Shown: positions 37,606 to 49,200 of the stretch, piece after piece
Position numbering within the stretch: the stretch's first letter is position 1
Layout of the letters: every line of letters starts with the position of its first letter
Assembly: GCA_013398055.1 (NCBI GenBank)
Contig: VZRS01004071.1
Coordinates: 356,212-420,211, forward strand
DNA from: Ifrita kowaldi
Taxonomy: Eukaryota > Chordata > Aves > Passeriformes > Cinclosomatidae
Reading direction: 5' to 3'
Length of the DNA: 64,000 bases
Notes under the pieces: model-generated
The model's database searches: none
What the model was told of the DNA's origin: nothing
The model's input: only the letters and a program-made list of their open reading frames with translations
Program-made: the position numbers and the translations under genes

Positions 37606-40600
37606 ATCTGAACGAGGCCCTTTTTGTCAACTGGAATATCTTCTAGGAAGAAAGTCTGGATTCCAAACAGGTAGAACTAAGACACTTGAAATGTTTTCTC
37701 GTGAATATAAAGCACTCCTTATATAATGCAATTAAATGTGTATCTCTTTAACAGCTGTTAAATATGGATGCAATTGCCTCTCACTGGAAAACTTTACTTA
37801 CTAAAGTTAGCATCAAACCACTTGTTTTGTCCATGAGTTTCGATTGCTTTCTCTCTGGCCTCAGCAGGCTCTGTGGGCTCCCAGCCCCCTCTGTGTTGTT
37901 TCCACAGCAGCCCGTGGGGTTGAAGGAACAATCCACAAATTCTGTTCGTGGGCAGGACCTCCCAACCCAACAGCAGCTCTCATACCAACTAGAGCAGTAC
38001 TAGCCTTTCCTGGATGGAGTGACTGTTGCTTAGAATTTCAGTTCTGACCCAGCTTGCAGAGGTTATTTTTACCCCTGACTCAGTTCTTGGATGTTTCTCA
38101 TTTAAGACCCATTCCTGTCAAAGCTACTTCGAAATGAACAAGTCACTTGAAATTGCTAGAAAGCAACAGGAACATCCTTTAGCCAGAGGAAAAGCTGGAG
38201 TGTGGAGCTTTCAGATCTGGTTTGTATCAAGACCAGTAGCTGCCACAGCACAGGGCTCAGGAGAGTGCTGTGGTGAGAGCTTCTTCAGACTGAGTTGTGG
38301 CACTGGCGTGGGTGACCCACCATCACAGAACATTCTGCTTGCTTTGTTTGCAGCTTTCAAATCTACATAGGCTAAATGTGGGGGGGTTGGAGCGGGGAAA
38401 TATGGATGTGGGGCAGGAGAATCAGTCTGGTTAAACATCCTGCTCTTTCTCAATTTCTACTGTGTCACAATATTTCAGACAACAGCATTCAGAGAGACAT
38501 TAATTCCAACAGCCTCAGTTCTCTGTCCTACTTGTATTACGTGTTCTTCAGTGGCATGTATTGATTTCCTTTCTTAAGTCAAAATTGAGGTGGATATCTC
38601 ATATACTGTCTGGAGCAGCAGAGAACAAGACAAATGCTTGCCCAGAGAACTCTCTTCTTGTTCAAAGTTTCAGTCTCCTTACCCTTCTCCTGGCAAACCT
38701 AAAGCTCATAATTAAACAGAAAATTGGCAATCTATACCAGTGAAAGTGGTGCAAACATTAAATACCAAAGAATGAAACTCAAAATAGCTCCCTACTGCGC
38801 AACTAAAACCAAACAGTTCAACCCTATAAATGTGATTTGTTTTCAAATGCTTCCCCTCCCCAGAACTCTCTAGTTCTGTGTGATAGTTCACCTGAGCACC
38901 AACAGAAAACAACTTTATTTTCCCCTGCTCCACACTCTTACATAGTTTCATGCCACTTACTCTCTAGACTGGGAACCCTTCTATGCTGTGGAACCAGAAC
39001 ATAACAGAGGAGCAAATGTCCCTAAGTAAATAAAGTTCCGCTTCAGACCTTACATTCTTACAGAGAGCTTCTCACCTTAAGAGTTTAAGGCTCTCGGGGA
39101 TGCTTTTATTAGACCCTTTAGCCCTTCTGAAACAGCTGCAGGCTTTTCAGGTGGATGCAAAATGCACACACAACTGTAAAATGTTTTCCTCTGCATAGCT
39201 GCAAGACAACAGTTGTCTTATCTAGTACAAACTAACTATTCTAAATTGTCTTAATGACACTTTTAGGGCTATACATAACATGATTTACAGCTCTGTCATC
39301 TGCTGAGGGAGTGCTCAGGTTTCTTCTTGAGATAAGCTAAGTGCTGTTTGTCAACTCGTGCTTAAGCTGACCGCCCTTCCCCCCTCCCCGAGCTGCGGCG
39401 GGCACAAAACCTGCACGTCTTGGCTGGTTCTGGTCAGCTGCTGTTCGGGAACAGTAAAAACGATAGTGTGTTACGGTACAGGCTCTGCCTTGTTCCTCTG
39501 TAAATTACAGAACAGATCCTCCCGGCTGCAGCAAGGCGGATGTCTGCCCCAGTCCTTTTGTAATGGTGGGGGCAGGGAGGAACGGTTTGTGACAGCTGTC
39601 ACATCTGCTAAGCTGTCAGAGCAGAGGGGAAGCTGATCGGTCATTTTCCGCACCACCTGAAGAATGTTTTGAACGAGGTTTAAGCTTACCTGGAACTTTA
39701 AAACCAGTGTTAACTCTGTTAATGCTGTTCCTACCAGTTTGACCTTGGTTCTTGTAGTGTCTGATTGAAAAATCCCTTCCCCTTGTGCTTTTTGCTCTTC
39801 ACTGAAAGGCTGTGTGGTGGGACTAGGTCCATTTCCACGTGGGATTTTTTTTCCCCAGGGCTTAAAGATAATTTTGTGCCTCAGTTACCACCAGAAATTA
39901 TGAACCTGATTTCTCTCTCGCAGTACCATTGAGCAGATGAATCAACCTTGAAAAGTCAAACACAGCTGTTCTAGAATGGCTGTATTAGAGGTTGTTTCAT
40001 TGTATTTAACTTTGTTCACTTCAAAACAGTAGCATTAGGCTTTGTTTTTTGATAACTAATTAATTTGTCCAGTCTTTGCTTCAGGGAATGCCCAGGAATA
40101 ACTTACTACTTCTGCTGGTAAACTTACAAGCTTAAGTCTTAAGCTGCTCTTAAACCTAGTTCAGTAATGTTTTTCATCTCTCCCTGCTACAGTAAGTGTC
40201 AACAGTCCCTCTGAGCTGGAGTTCTTAGTCTTTAAATAAAATTCAAAAACTTAGGTATCAGAAAGGACTGGAATGTGCTCCTGAACTTCAGACTGAAGGA
40301 AAGACAAGCCACCTTGAGCTGAATGTGCACAAAAGAGGTCAGCAGCTGCTTGGTGATTAAGCAGGGGTTTATCATGGTTTTCTGGTGGAGCCTGCAGATT
40401 TCCTTAATGACCTGGTGGCACCAGTGGCCACTTGCTGCTTTTGACACCTCAAAGACAAAGCAGACTTTTTTTTCAAGTAAGTAGAGGTTCTACTGCCTGT
40501 AATCACCAGTCTGTTCAGCAGACAATCCCATCCATGGCTCCAGATCTACATATCCAAATATCCCTTTATTCACCGTAGGGTTTGAATTCAGAGCTGTAGC

Positions 40601-42780
40601 CCTACTTTAACAACTGTAGGCAGGAAAGCAAGAGCCCCAGGTAGCTGAGCAGTAAGTGAGCTGCAGCCAGCCACATGCTGTCGTTTCAGCTGAGACTCTT
40701 TATTGTATGGAAACCTACCCAGGAGCTGGAAAAAAAGCCTTGGGGAGCAATTGCAGGACCGCTGCAGTAGTTCTGACCTCTGTGGATAGAAGCATGGGGA
40801 TGAAGGGCAGATTTGTGATCCCGGATATTCCTCAGTCTCTGTCCTCCCTACAGGAATGGGCCAAGCTCTGCAGAAATAAACAGGAGAACAAATGCTAAGC
40901 CTGCCTTGACAGGGTGCACAGAGCTGCTGGTCTGCTTAATAATGGAAGTTTGACAGTCTGGACATCTGGAGAGCAAGCAACAGCTTCATCTGAAGTGAAC
41001 TGACACCAAGTGACTGGAAGATAGGGAGTTCCAAGGCTTTTGTAGAGTATAGAAATAAATCTGAGCTCTACATCTGCTACAAGGTGGAGGTGTGAGAAGA
41101 GCAGGAGATCGGGGCCATCACAAACCACAGCTTGGACTGAAGGAGTATAAATGACTCCATTGTTGATGTGAAGATCCATCATAAGGAGTCAGCAGCTCTC
41201 CAGTGAGCATTGCCTCTAGGCTGGCCATATACTTACCTGAGACGTCAAGGTGATGCAGAGACTCCAGTGAAGTGAAGGTTCCTTGTCCAGAAGAAGCAGC
41301 AAGATCTTAGCAAACAACACTTGGGGTGAGAGGGCAGCAGGGCAGCGAGACCCTCTGCTCAGCACAGTGCAAGTAACTGCTGTAATTGCTGGGCCCTGCG
41401 AAGGAGCAGAAAGGCCTGTGCCTCCACATTTGGCTGTAAGCAAGGAGGTGCTGCCGCCCTGCCAGAGCAATCCCTGGCTGCAGCCTCACACAGGACCCAG
41501 GTCCACCCTTAGATGTGGTTCTGGCACCCCCATTACCTCCTTGGAGGAGATCTGGAACAGTCATCTTGCTTAGGGACAGATCATCCTTTAACTCAGCACT
41601 TATGTTCCCAGACAGGTCTGTCTGGATGAGATGCCACTGGGTCCAGCAGAAAAGTTCCTTCTGTTCCCCCTTTCCTGCTGGGATGCAGAGAAATTTGAGA
41701 GGAAAGAAAACACAAAACAAGACATTTGGAGGTCAAAAACCCCTCTCTACTTTAAAACCCTTGATAGCAGGATTTGTTCCTCTCATTTGCCCGTGGCAGT
41801 GCTCCATCTGAATGTTTTTCATGCAAAGTGTAACCCCTGGTGAAGTTTATTTAGATGGAGGCTGCCAGGGGCCATCACCTCCCTCTGTCTCTAGAGCAGG
41901 CGCCTGCTCTGCCCATGATCCACAGCCTTAGCTGCTTGCCTGGTGGAATATAAAAGAAGGCACTAAGTGCAGTACTTCTGCATAGGGGTCCCAATACCTA
42001 TATGACTTCTCAGCACCCCAGCCTCACTGCTGCCCACGTCTCCGTCTGCTTTGGGCAAAAGACAGGACTTGTAGCCACTGTGGCAAGACCCAAGCCTCAG
42101 GGGCTGCAGAGTGAACTGGTGCATCACAGGCCCCCGCCAGTGACTGACAGCAAAGCTGGGCAGCAAAATGCCATTTAGAGAAATTACCTTAAGACATGTT
42201 ACCCACACCTAATCCCTGTCCCTTCCTGAAAGGAATTGATGGTGCAGGAGAACAACAACATCTGTTGCTGGAGGGAGAGCTTCCTGAGGAGCAGATGGGG
42301 AGGCTGTGTCCTGGGGGGACCCTCACTCCTCCTGCAACCAAGATGTCATCAGCTGTCAACAGGATGGACAAGATGAAGAAGAAACAGAGCAAGGTGCCTC
42401 AGAGATGTCACAACTGCTCTGGACTCTGAGTGTTGAGATGGAAAGAGCTCTTGGGGTTTGAAGGAGAAATTAGGCCTTGATGAGTTTTTCCTTTGATCCT
42501 CCAAAGCTGGTCTTATAGACAATGTCTCACTGAAGTGGCTTGGCTGCCAGGCTGGATAACCAGGCCTTGACCATAGCAGGGACCAACACCTGTATTTGGG
42601 GTTGCCAACAGCCCTGTCCCAGGATGTCACTCCTTCCCTGGGCACAAGCCTGCAGCCCCAGGTGCTGCTTGGGCCAGGGCAGCTCCAGCAGAGCCTGCAG
42701 CCAGGAGACTGGTGGAAATGTCTAGGTTTTGTTACACACATTTGAAGCCTGCAAGGTGCTTCGGCATGTGGCTGGTCCCT
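37606..42780. other. Intergenic stretch after ASAP2, no gene recognised
   Basis: No open frame here has recognisable homology, and no known repeat was identified. GC content rises from about 39360 on. A perfect minus-strand splice donor (CTCAG then GTAAGT, donor bases 41236 to 41231) suggests a possible non-coding or untranslated exon on that strand. Confidence 0.6.
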
Positions 42781-42823
42781 TCCCATGGCTGCAGAGCCTC
42801 GCCCGTGCTCTGCTGTGTTGTGT

Positions 42824-42980
42824 GTGCTTTGTGCGTGCTCGCCCAGAGCAGCCCGTGAGGGCAGGGCCATGGCTGGCTCCTCACGAAGGGTCTCTCCTGC
42901 TCCCCCGGGATGGATGTAGGGGCTGATGCGAAGTCTCTGACCTGCGCCCCATCCTTCACCCCCGGCCCGGCGGGGTGAAC
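42824..42980 (+). repeat. 157-bp direct repeat, copy 1
   Basis: It runs from GTGCTTTGTGCGTGCTCGCC to CCCGGCGGGGTGAAC. It differs from copy 2 at three positions (about 98% identity) and lies 266 bases before it. It ends three bases before an N. Confidence 0.95.
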
Positions 42981-43056
42981 CCNCGGCCGTGACGCCGCCG
43001 GCAGCCGGAGGGACCAGGCTGCGCCCCTGCCCAGGTAAGGGCTGCCCGCGCCCCCC

Positions 43057-43082
43057 GGGCGGGCGGGCGGAGCGGGGCGGGG
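43057..43082 (+). other. G-quadruplex motif in the CpG island
   Basis: Five runs of three to four G with short loops (GGGC GGGC GGGC, then GGGGC GGGG). It fits the canonical G3+ motif and lies just after the candidate donor at 43035. Confidence 0.6.
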
Positions 43083-43089
43083 AGGCAGN

Positions 43090-43246
43090 GTGCTTTGTGC
43101 GTGCTCGCCCAGAGCAGCCCGTGAGGGCAGGGCCATGGCTGGCTCCTCACGAAGGGTCTCTCCTGGCCCCCCGGGATGGATGTAGGGGCTGATGCGAAGT
43201 CTCTGACCTCCGCCCCATCCTTCACCCCCGGCCCGGCGGGGTGAAC
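43090..43246 (+). repeat. 157-bp direct repeat, copy 2
   Basis: It begins directly after the N at 43089. It has the same length as copy 1 with three substitutions. The N at the junction points to a false duplication from two haplotypes or contigs, though a true tandem duplication is possible. Confidence 0.95.
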
Positions 43247-46200
43247 ACCCGGCGAGCGCCGCTGCCCCGCGGGGGCTGCCCGGGGGAGCCGCAGCCGCTG
43301 CTCCTGGGGCGGAGGGGAGGGAGCTTGTGAGGGGACCGGGGATCGGGGCCGNCGCCTAGGGAGCCGGCAGGAGCCTGAGCGGAGCCGTGGGGTGGGCACC
43401 CGTGGGGAGCCGCGGCGCGGAGAGGAGCCGGGGAGGACCGGGGGGAGCCCCAGCCCCGCTGTCCCCCATCCCTGGGCGGGAAGACGCAGCCCCCGCCGAG
43501 GATGCTCAGCGCTGCCCGGGCAGCCCCGCGCCTTCCCGGCCGCCTCCCGCGGCGCCGGGCGGTCTGTGGGGCCGCGGAGAGAGCACAAGGGCGGCTGGAG
43601 GGAGCTCTGGCCCAGCTCTGCTTCCCCGAGGGCACGGGGGCTGAGAGGCCACCCGGGTCAGGAGGGGCCGAGACGGATCCCCTCCTGTCTGCGAGGGGGG
43701 TGACAGGCCAGGGACGGGAGGTCCTGTGTTCCTGAGTCCAGGAACGGACGTGGCAGATCCAGCGAGCGGTGTGACAGCCCTCACACTAACCCACACCAGC
43801 GCCAGTCACTGCCGGGTTGAAGCCGAGCAGCAGCACGCTGGGCTGGCCGGCCTCAGGAGGAAGCCATGGTTTGGTCCTGTGCGCCATGGGTGCTGCTTGT
43901 GGCCGTCCTGCGCTGGGAGCGGCAGTGACCGTGTTAGATGGAGGCTTCTTGTACTGCCAGTACAGATGCCAGGTGCCAGGCCGAAGACTTATTAGTCGTC
44001 CTCGTTCATGCAAATCTTGTACCTAAAAGTTCAACCCAGCAGCCAGAAATATGCTGCACTGGCTGGTGAGAGGGCGAGCACTTCTGCTTTGGGGGGTCTG
44101 GTACTTCCTCATCTGGGCAGGAATGGTGGTGTGGTTGTGATCATGACTCTGTGTGAAAACTACCGCTCTCTTGAGCAAGCTGTCGTGTTTCAAAAGGCTT
44201 AGTGCTGAAACAGAAGAAATGGCACAGAGCAGCCCAAAAACCGTGAAGATTACCTGGCTGTATGGTTTAGAGGAGAGTTACTCTTTTGCCATTTAAAAAT
44301 GAACTCTTATCCCTAATAACCATTTTTTAAATCTATAAGACCCAAAAAGCCATGAGGGTGATGTTTATTCAGTGGTTTGTTAGGTATGTGATTAAAAGAG
44401 TAGAAAGGCCCTTTTTTTTTATTCAACCCACATCTGCACCCCAAACTGAGAAGTGCTTTGAAGAGATGTGGGATTTTGGTGGAAGTTTAATGTCCTCTTT
44501 GTTTCAGAGCTTGACTGAAACCGAGGTTGGCAATGGCTGCCACCTGTTTAATGTTGAGGAGGCCAGAACTGATGCTGTGGGGAGTGGGTGAAGTGTTCAT
44601 GGTGCCTATGTGTGCTCTGAAGGACCCTCTCAGGTGCACACAGACACCCTTGGTCATTTCAGTGCTTGGCGCTGCTCAGGGTCATCTTGCCTTAGAGAGA
44701 GGCCACATTTGGCTGCATGGCTCCTTCTGTGTTTCCTGCTCAGCAGGGATCAGGAGCCCGTGCCTGTCCAGGCAGCAGGATGCTCTCCAGCTGCTGTTGC
44801 AGACAGCAGTCCCTACCTGCTGCTCACTCTTGCTCTCTTGGAGCACTGCTCAGGCCAGAGGCCTCATTAGTGCATTCTCTGGCAGTTGTCACTGCTTGCT
44901 TTCCCAGGATTGGTGATGTGGTCCTGCAGGGAGACTAGGAAGTGCTCAGCATCCAGTAGGAACAGTTGTACCAACAGGACTTTTAAAGACAATTCCAATA
45001 AAGTCCAGAGCATCCTTTTCTCTAACTGAGATTGATAGTACAGACTGCTCAGCAAGGAGCATGTGCGATGGATTTTCAATAATCGGCACAGCACATCTCA
45101 GGCTTGAAGAAAAAATTATTAGGCCTCATTCCGTGCCTCTAAATGTGAGTGTGCCCAGCAAGAGCGCTGGGAGAAGCTGAAGCACTGAGGGGAGTTAAAA
45201 TGTTAATGCTGCCACTGAGCACGGAAGGGCACAGCCACTCTCAACTGTTATTTATTTCTTTGTACTCAAAGGTATCAGAGGATAAATAGTGGCTCACAAA
45301 AATAAAGACTGGTATTTGAGATACTTCCTGTGCTTGTTGGAGGAGAACAAGGCCCAGACTATTTTGAAAGTAAAAGCATATTTCCTGTGAAAAACTGCTG
45401 AAGTGACGTGCGAGATTGTTTCAGAGCTGGAGGCACAGCCGTGATGATTCAGGCCAGCAGTGTTGGCAGCTGGATGGGGCGGCTGGGCTGGTGTGAGGCA
45501 GAGTGGAGGGTGCTGAGCACCAGCCTGTCTAAACCTGCAGATAGGGCACAGGCACAGCATCGTGTGCTCCTCTTGCTGCCCTGGGAACAGGAACACAGGC
45601 TGTGTCCTCTGGCTGCAGACAGCCTCAAGGGCTTGATTAGAGACTACAGGTTGGTCTGCCAGCAGGTATAAGCAGACCTGCTCTGGTTGAGTAAGTACAT
45701 GCTCCAGAGGCTCCACAGAGAGCCAGTGTGGGTCTCTGGGCCACCCAAGCACAAAGGTGATGCCTTTGTGGGTATCAGGACTGTTTCTGTAAGCTGAAGG
45801 TCATTCCTGCATTGCCCTCTCCACCCTGACTTAGAAAGGCTTGTCTCTGAGGTTAGTTCAGTCCAAGACCTGTCCTCCTGATCACCTGCTTTAGGTTTCC
45901 TTTAGTGCTTACCATGGCTGTGAGCTTGCTTATCGGCTAAATCACTGCTCCATGCAGACCTGCACGGTTCCACTGGGAGCTGAATCCAGCTCGCTGGCTC
46001 CCAGGCGCCTTCTCTCCCCTGCAGCAGCTCAGCTCTGAGGGAGGAGGTGGCTGGGAGCAGAACACAGCCCTGACAGTCTGCTGGAACACAGTTGCTGGAG
46101 CTGGTTTTCAAATCTGCAGCAGGGCTGTATCTCGCAGTGGGTAGGAAGCACTTTGCACGGTGTCTGCAGTTACTCAGCTGTTGGAAACCTTTGTTCTGTG

Positions 46201-49200
46201 CTCTGTGTGGAGCTTGATATAGCTTGAATTTTTTTTTTTTTTTTTTTTGTGCCTGAGTTCTATTACTGTCCTTGCTGGATATATTTTAAAACAAATACTC
46301 CACATATGAATTTATTCCCTTGAGGTCTTTCTGCACTAGAGATGCTCAAACTGATTGCATGTGTGACCTTGTGGTAATAGGTGGGATAAGTCTAATAGGT
46401 AGCTTTGGTTTCCATTCCCAGCAGTTTTTCAGGTGGTGTAAGCTGCTTTTCTATCATCAAAAATGCTTTTTTACTAAAATTTCTTTCTAGAGATGGGTTT
46501 GCTATCTGTTTTGCAGCAATAATGTAAGATCTACCCCAGGGTATCTAGTGAAAAAACTCATTATTTCTCAAAGGCTTGCTGGATAGAAAGGAAAAAATAC
46601 CAAGTATTCTGACTACAGCAGAAAACTAAGAATTTTATCAGAGTCCTGCTAAGACAGGACATAGAAAGACTAGAAATAGGACCACCCCAATCCCAAGCAT
46701 CTGCCTTGTTCCCAATCTTGGGGTCAAACCTTCTGGCCACAACCCTTTCTATTTAAGAAAAAGATGTAGACACAAGTTGTAATCTGTGCTATGAAAATCT
46801 AATCTGTGACCTAATTTGTTGTGATACCATGAAGAACCTGTCAGTAGCAATCATCGTAACCCGTGGCACGGATGCACTGCCGGCTTTCCAAGAGTGCTCG
46901 CTCACCGTAACCCCAGAGGGAGCAGTGTCATGCCAAGTGAGTACATTTGGGCTCCTCCACTGACAGATTTGGGGAATAATATACAGACAACTCTCAGATT
47001 ACTTTTGCTTTTCTCTTAAAATGGAAGTGGTATGGGCAGTCTTGCTATGTGTGGAAGGGAACCTCTTCTGAGGATCCCTATGATTTGAAATGTGTGGGAA
47101 GGAAAATGAGATGCAAATAAAACTGGACAGTTTTCTGTGCATGCCATAATAGCTGTTTACCTGTCTGTCGTTCATTCCCCATGACCATGGCAGCAGCTTG
47201 GATGAAACCAACTCACTGGGTGAGTGGTTAGAGGAGGGACTTGTCTGAATAACTTCTCACCAGCGGGAGTTGCGGTTGTGTGGGCTGATTCTCAGAGGGC
47301 AAAACTGACTGGCTTCTGGTACAGCCCCTTTGGGCCAAGTTTGTTGTCCTCTAAGGAGAGAAAACAAGGTCTTCTTTGGTATGTTACTGAAAACATAGCA
47401 CCGTCAATCTTGCTCTGCAAGGCTAGAGAAGGAAGGAAGGGTTTATAGGTCAGGAAAGCACCAGTAATAGGCCGAAAAACTGGGAATTGTATTTCTAGGT
47501 CCCTGCACTGCTACATCTGTTAGGGAAAAATCTTAACTGAGAAACTACTTCTGTATCAGAAACAACAGAGCTGGGCTTCCATTTTGATTGTTCTAGAAAT
47601 AACAGGGGTTTTTTTAATTATTTTTTTTAATATCCTTCAAATGCTTTACTTGAAACTACTAAATTAAAATTTGCAGGAGCATGCAGTCTTAACAACTGCT
47701 AAAATCCATGTCTGGTTAGTGAGACCATCAATCCATTTGGACTTTGAGATCCAGTAACCTAGATCCAGTAAGATGCATGTGCACAATCTTCTGCCTCCCC
47801 TGCTCACCCTCACTGGAGCTACCTGTGCTGCTGCTAAGGCATTAGATCTTGAAACGTCTTCTTTATTTTGAGCCTCCTCTTTATTTTCAGTACTTTGTTC
47901 CCTAGCATACATTAGGTGTATGTTAGCATAGAACACTTGCATTCTGCTAGTAATTTGTATGTTCTTTTTTGGTTTTTTTGTATTTCAGTGTACTTTTACC
48001 CACCCTGAGCACTCAGAGCTCAAGTTTCAATGTGTTATTTGTTGATTTTTGTTCACTCTAGGCTTTTCCCTCCACCCACTCACTTCCTCTCACAAATGTT
48101 TCCTCATTTCACCACTTTTTCACACCCATTTCTAGCGCAGGGTTGCCTCCCACTGAGGGCAGGCTCAGCACTTCATCTACTGTTCACCTCTGTGGGAGAT
48201 GGGCGACAGATCCAGGTGTGAGAGGAGAAGCAGAGGCAGGAGAAGGTGTTTGCCCATGTCAGGGGATAGGTGCAGTGGCAGGGAGAGGAGGTCTGGGTGG
48301 AGGTGTATTTTTGGGCAGCAGGAGCAAAGGCTTGTAAGTAGGGTGGGTGCATGGGTGGAGAGAGTGAAGGTAGAGAGTACAGATGGTTTTATGTGTGTGC
48401 TCATGATGAGGCACAGCACAACCTCTGTATGTGCAGAGCTGGGCCAGAGCCGGATGTGCTGGGCTGGGACCTCTGAGGGTTGAGGAAGGTGCACCTCCAG
48501 ACCACAGTGCAGCCTGGCCAGAGGCCCTCAGCCCAGCACAAGCAGCTGAGGTGGCACTTGTGATAGCTCCAAGTTTTAATGTGCAATTTTGTTCTGTCTG
48601 CTTCTTACTTTTAACAAAAGTTTTCTCACCTCCCCTTGGACAGCACCAATTTCTTAACCACACAGAGTGCATCTGGCAGCTTACAACCAGTTAAAAAGAG
48701 GAAAAAATACCACGATGAAAATAACATGTCTGTAGTTTTAAATTAGGCAAGGGCTAAAATTAGTAGGAACGGGCCTGTCTATGGCTGTGCAAACCAGCAG
48801 AGAATTAACATTCATCTGATGCTGAGCAAGGCAAGCAGAGGTTTGCAGCTCACACTTCCTTCGCCTTGTCCCACTCCTGTCCTTGCAGCTTTGCTTCCCC
48901 GCGGGGCTCAGTCACCAGTTAGCAGAAAGCTGTGCAGATGCCACTAACCTTGTGCCAATACTGAATGCTACTTTCAGCACTGTGAAGTGTCAGCAACAGC
49001 CAGAGCATTTTTACCACACTCTAATTTCTTTGCTCAACTGCTGTGAATGCAGCTTTGGATGCATCACGTTAAGGTCACTTGTCAGAGCCCTGGATGTGGT
49101 CTGAGTCCCACACTGGGGCCCGGATCCACCCACCATTTCCTCGGTGAGATAGGAGCCCCCAAGACACTTGTTTCCTCTTCCCAGCTGTGGTTTACTTTCC

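Larger units (their letters stand above)
42780..43740. promoter_or_regulatory. CpG island, probable promoter of an unidentified transcript
   Basis: Very GC- and CpG-rich, with GGGGCGGGG Sp1-type sites (43074-43082) and GGGC repeats. A consensus + strand donor, CCCAG then GTAAGG (GT at 43035-43036), could end a first exon. Single N at 42983, 43089 and 43352 mark assembly joins. Open frames of 100-210 codons here come from high GC and have no recognised homology. Direction of transcription is unsettled. Confidence 0.65.

Noticed and set aside
42956..43588. 210-codon minus-strand open frame in the CpG island
   Set aside because: It crosses two Ns and the duplicated segment. The Pro/Arg/Gly-rich product is what high-GC DNA gives by chance.
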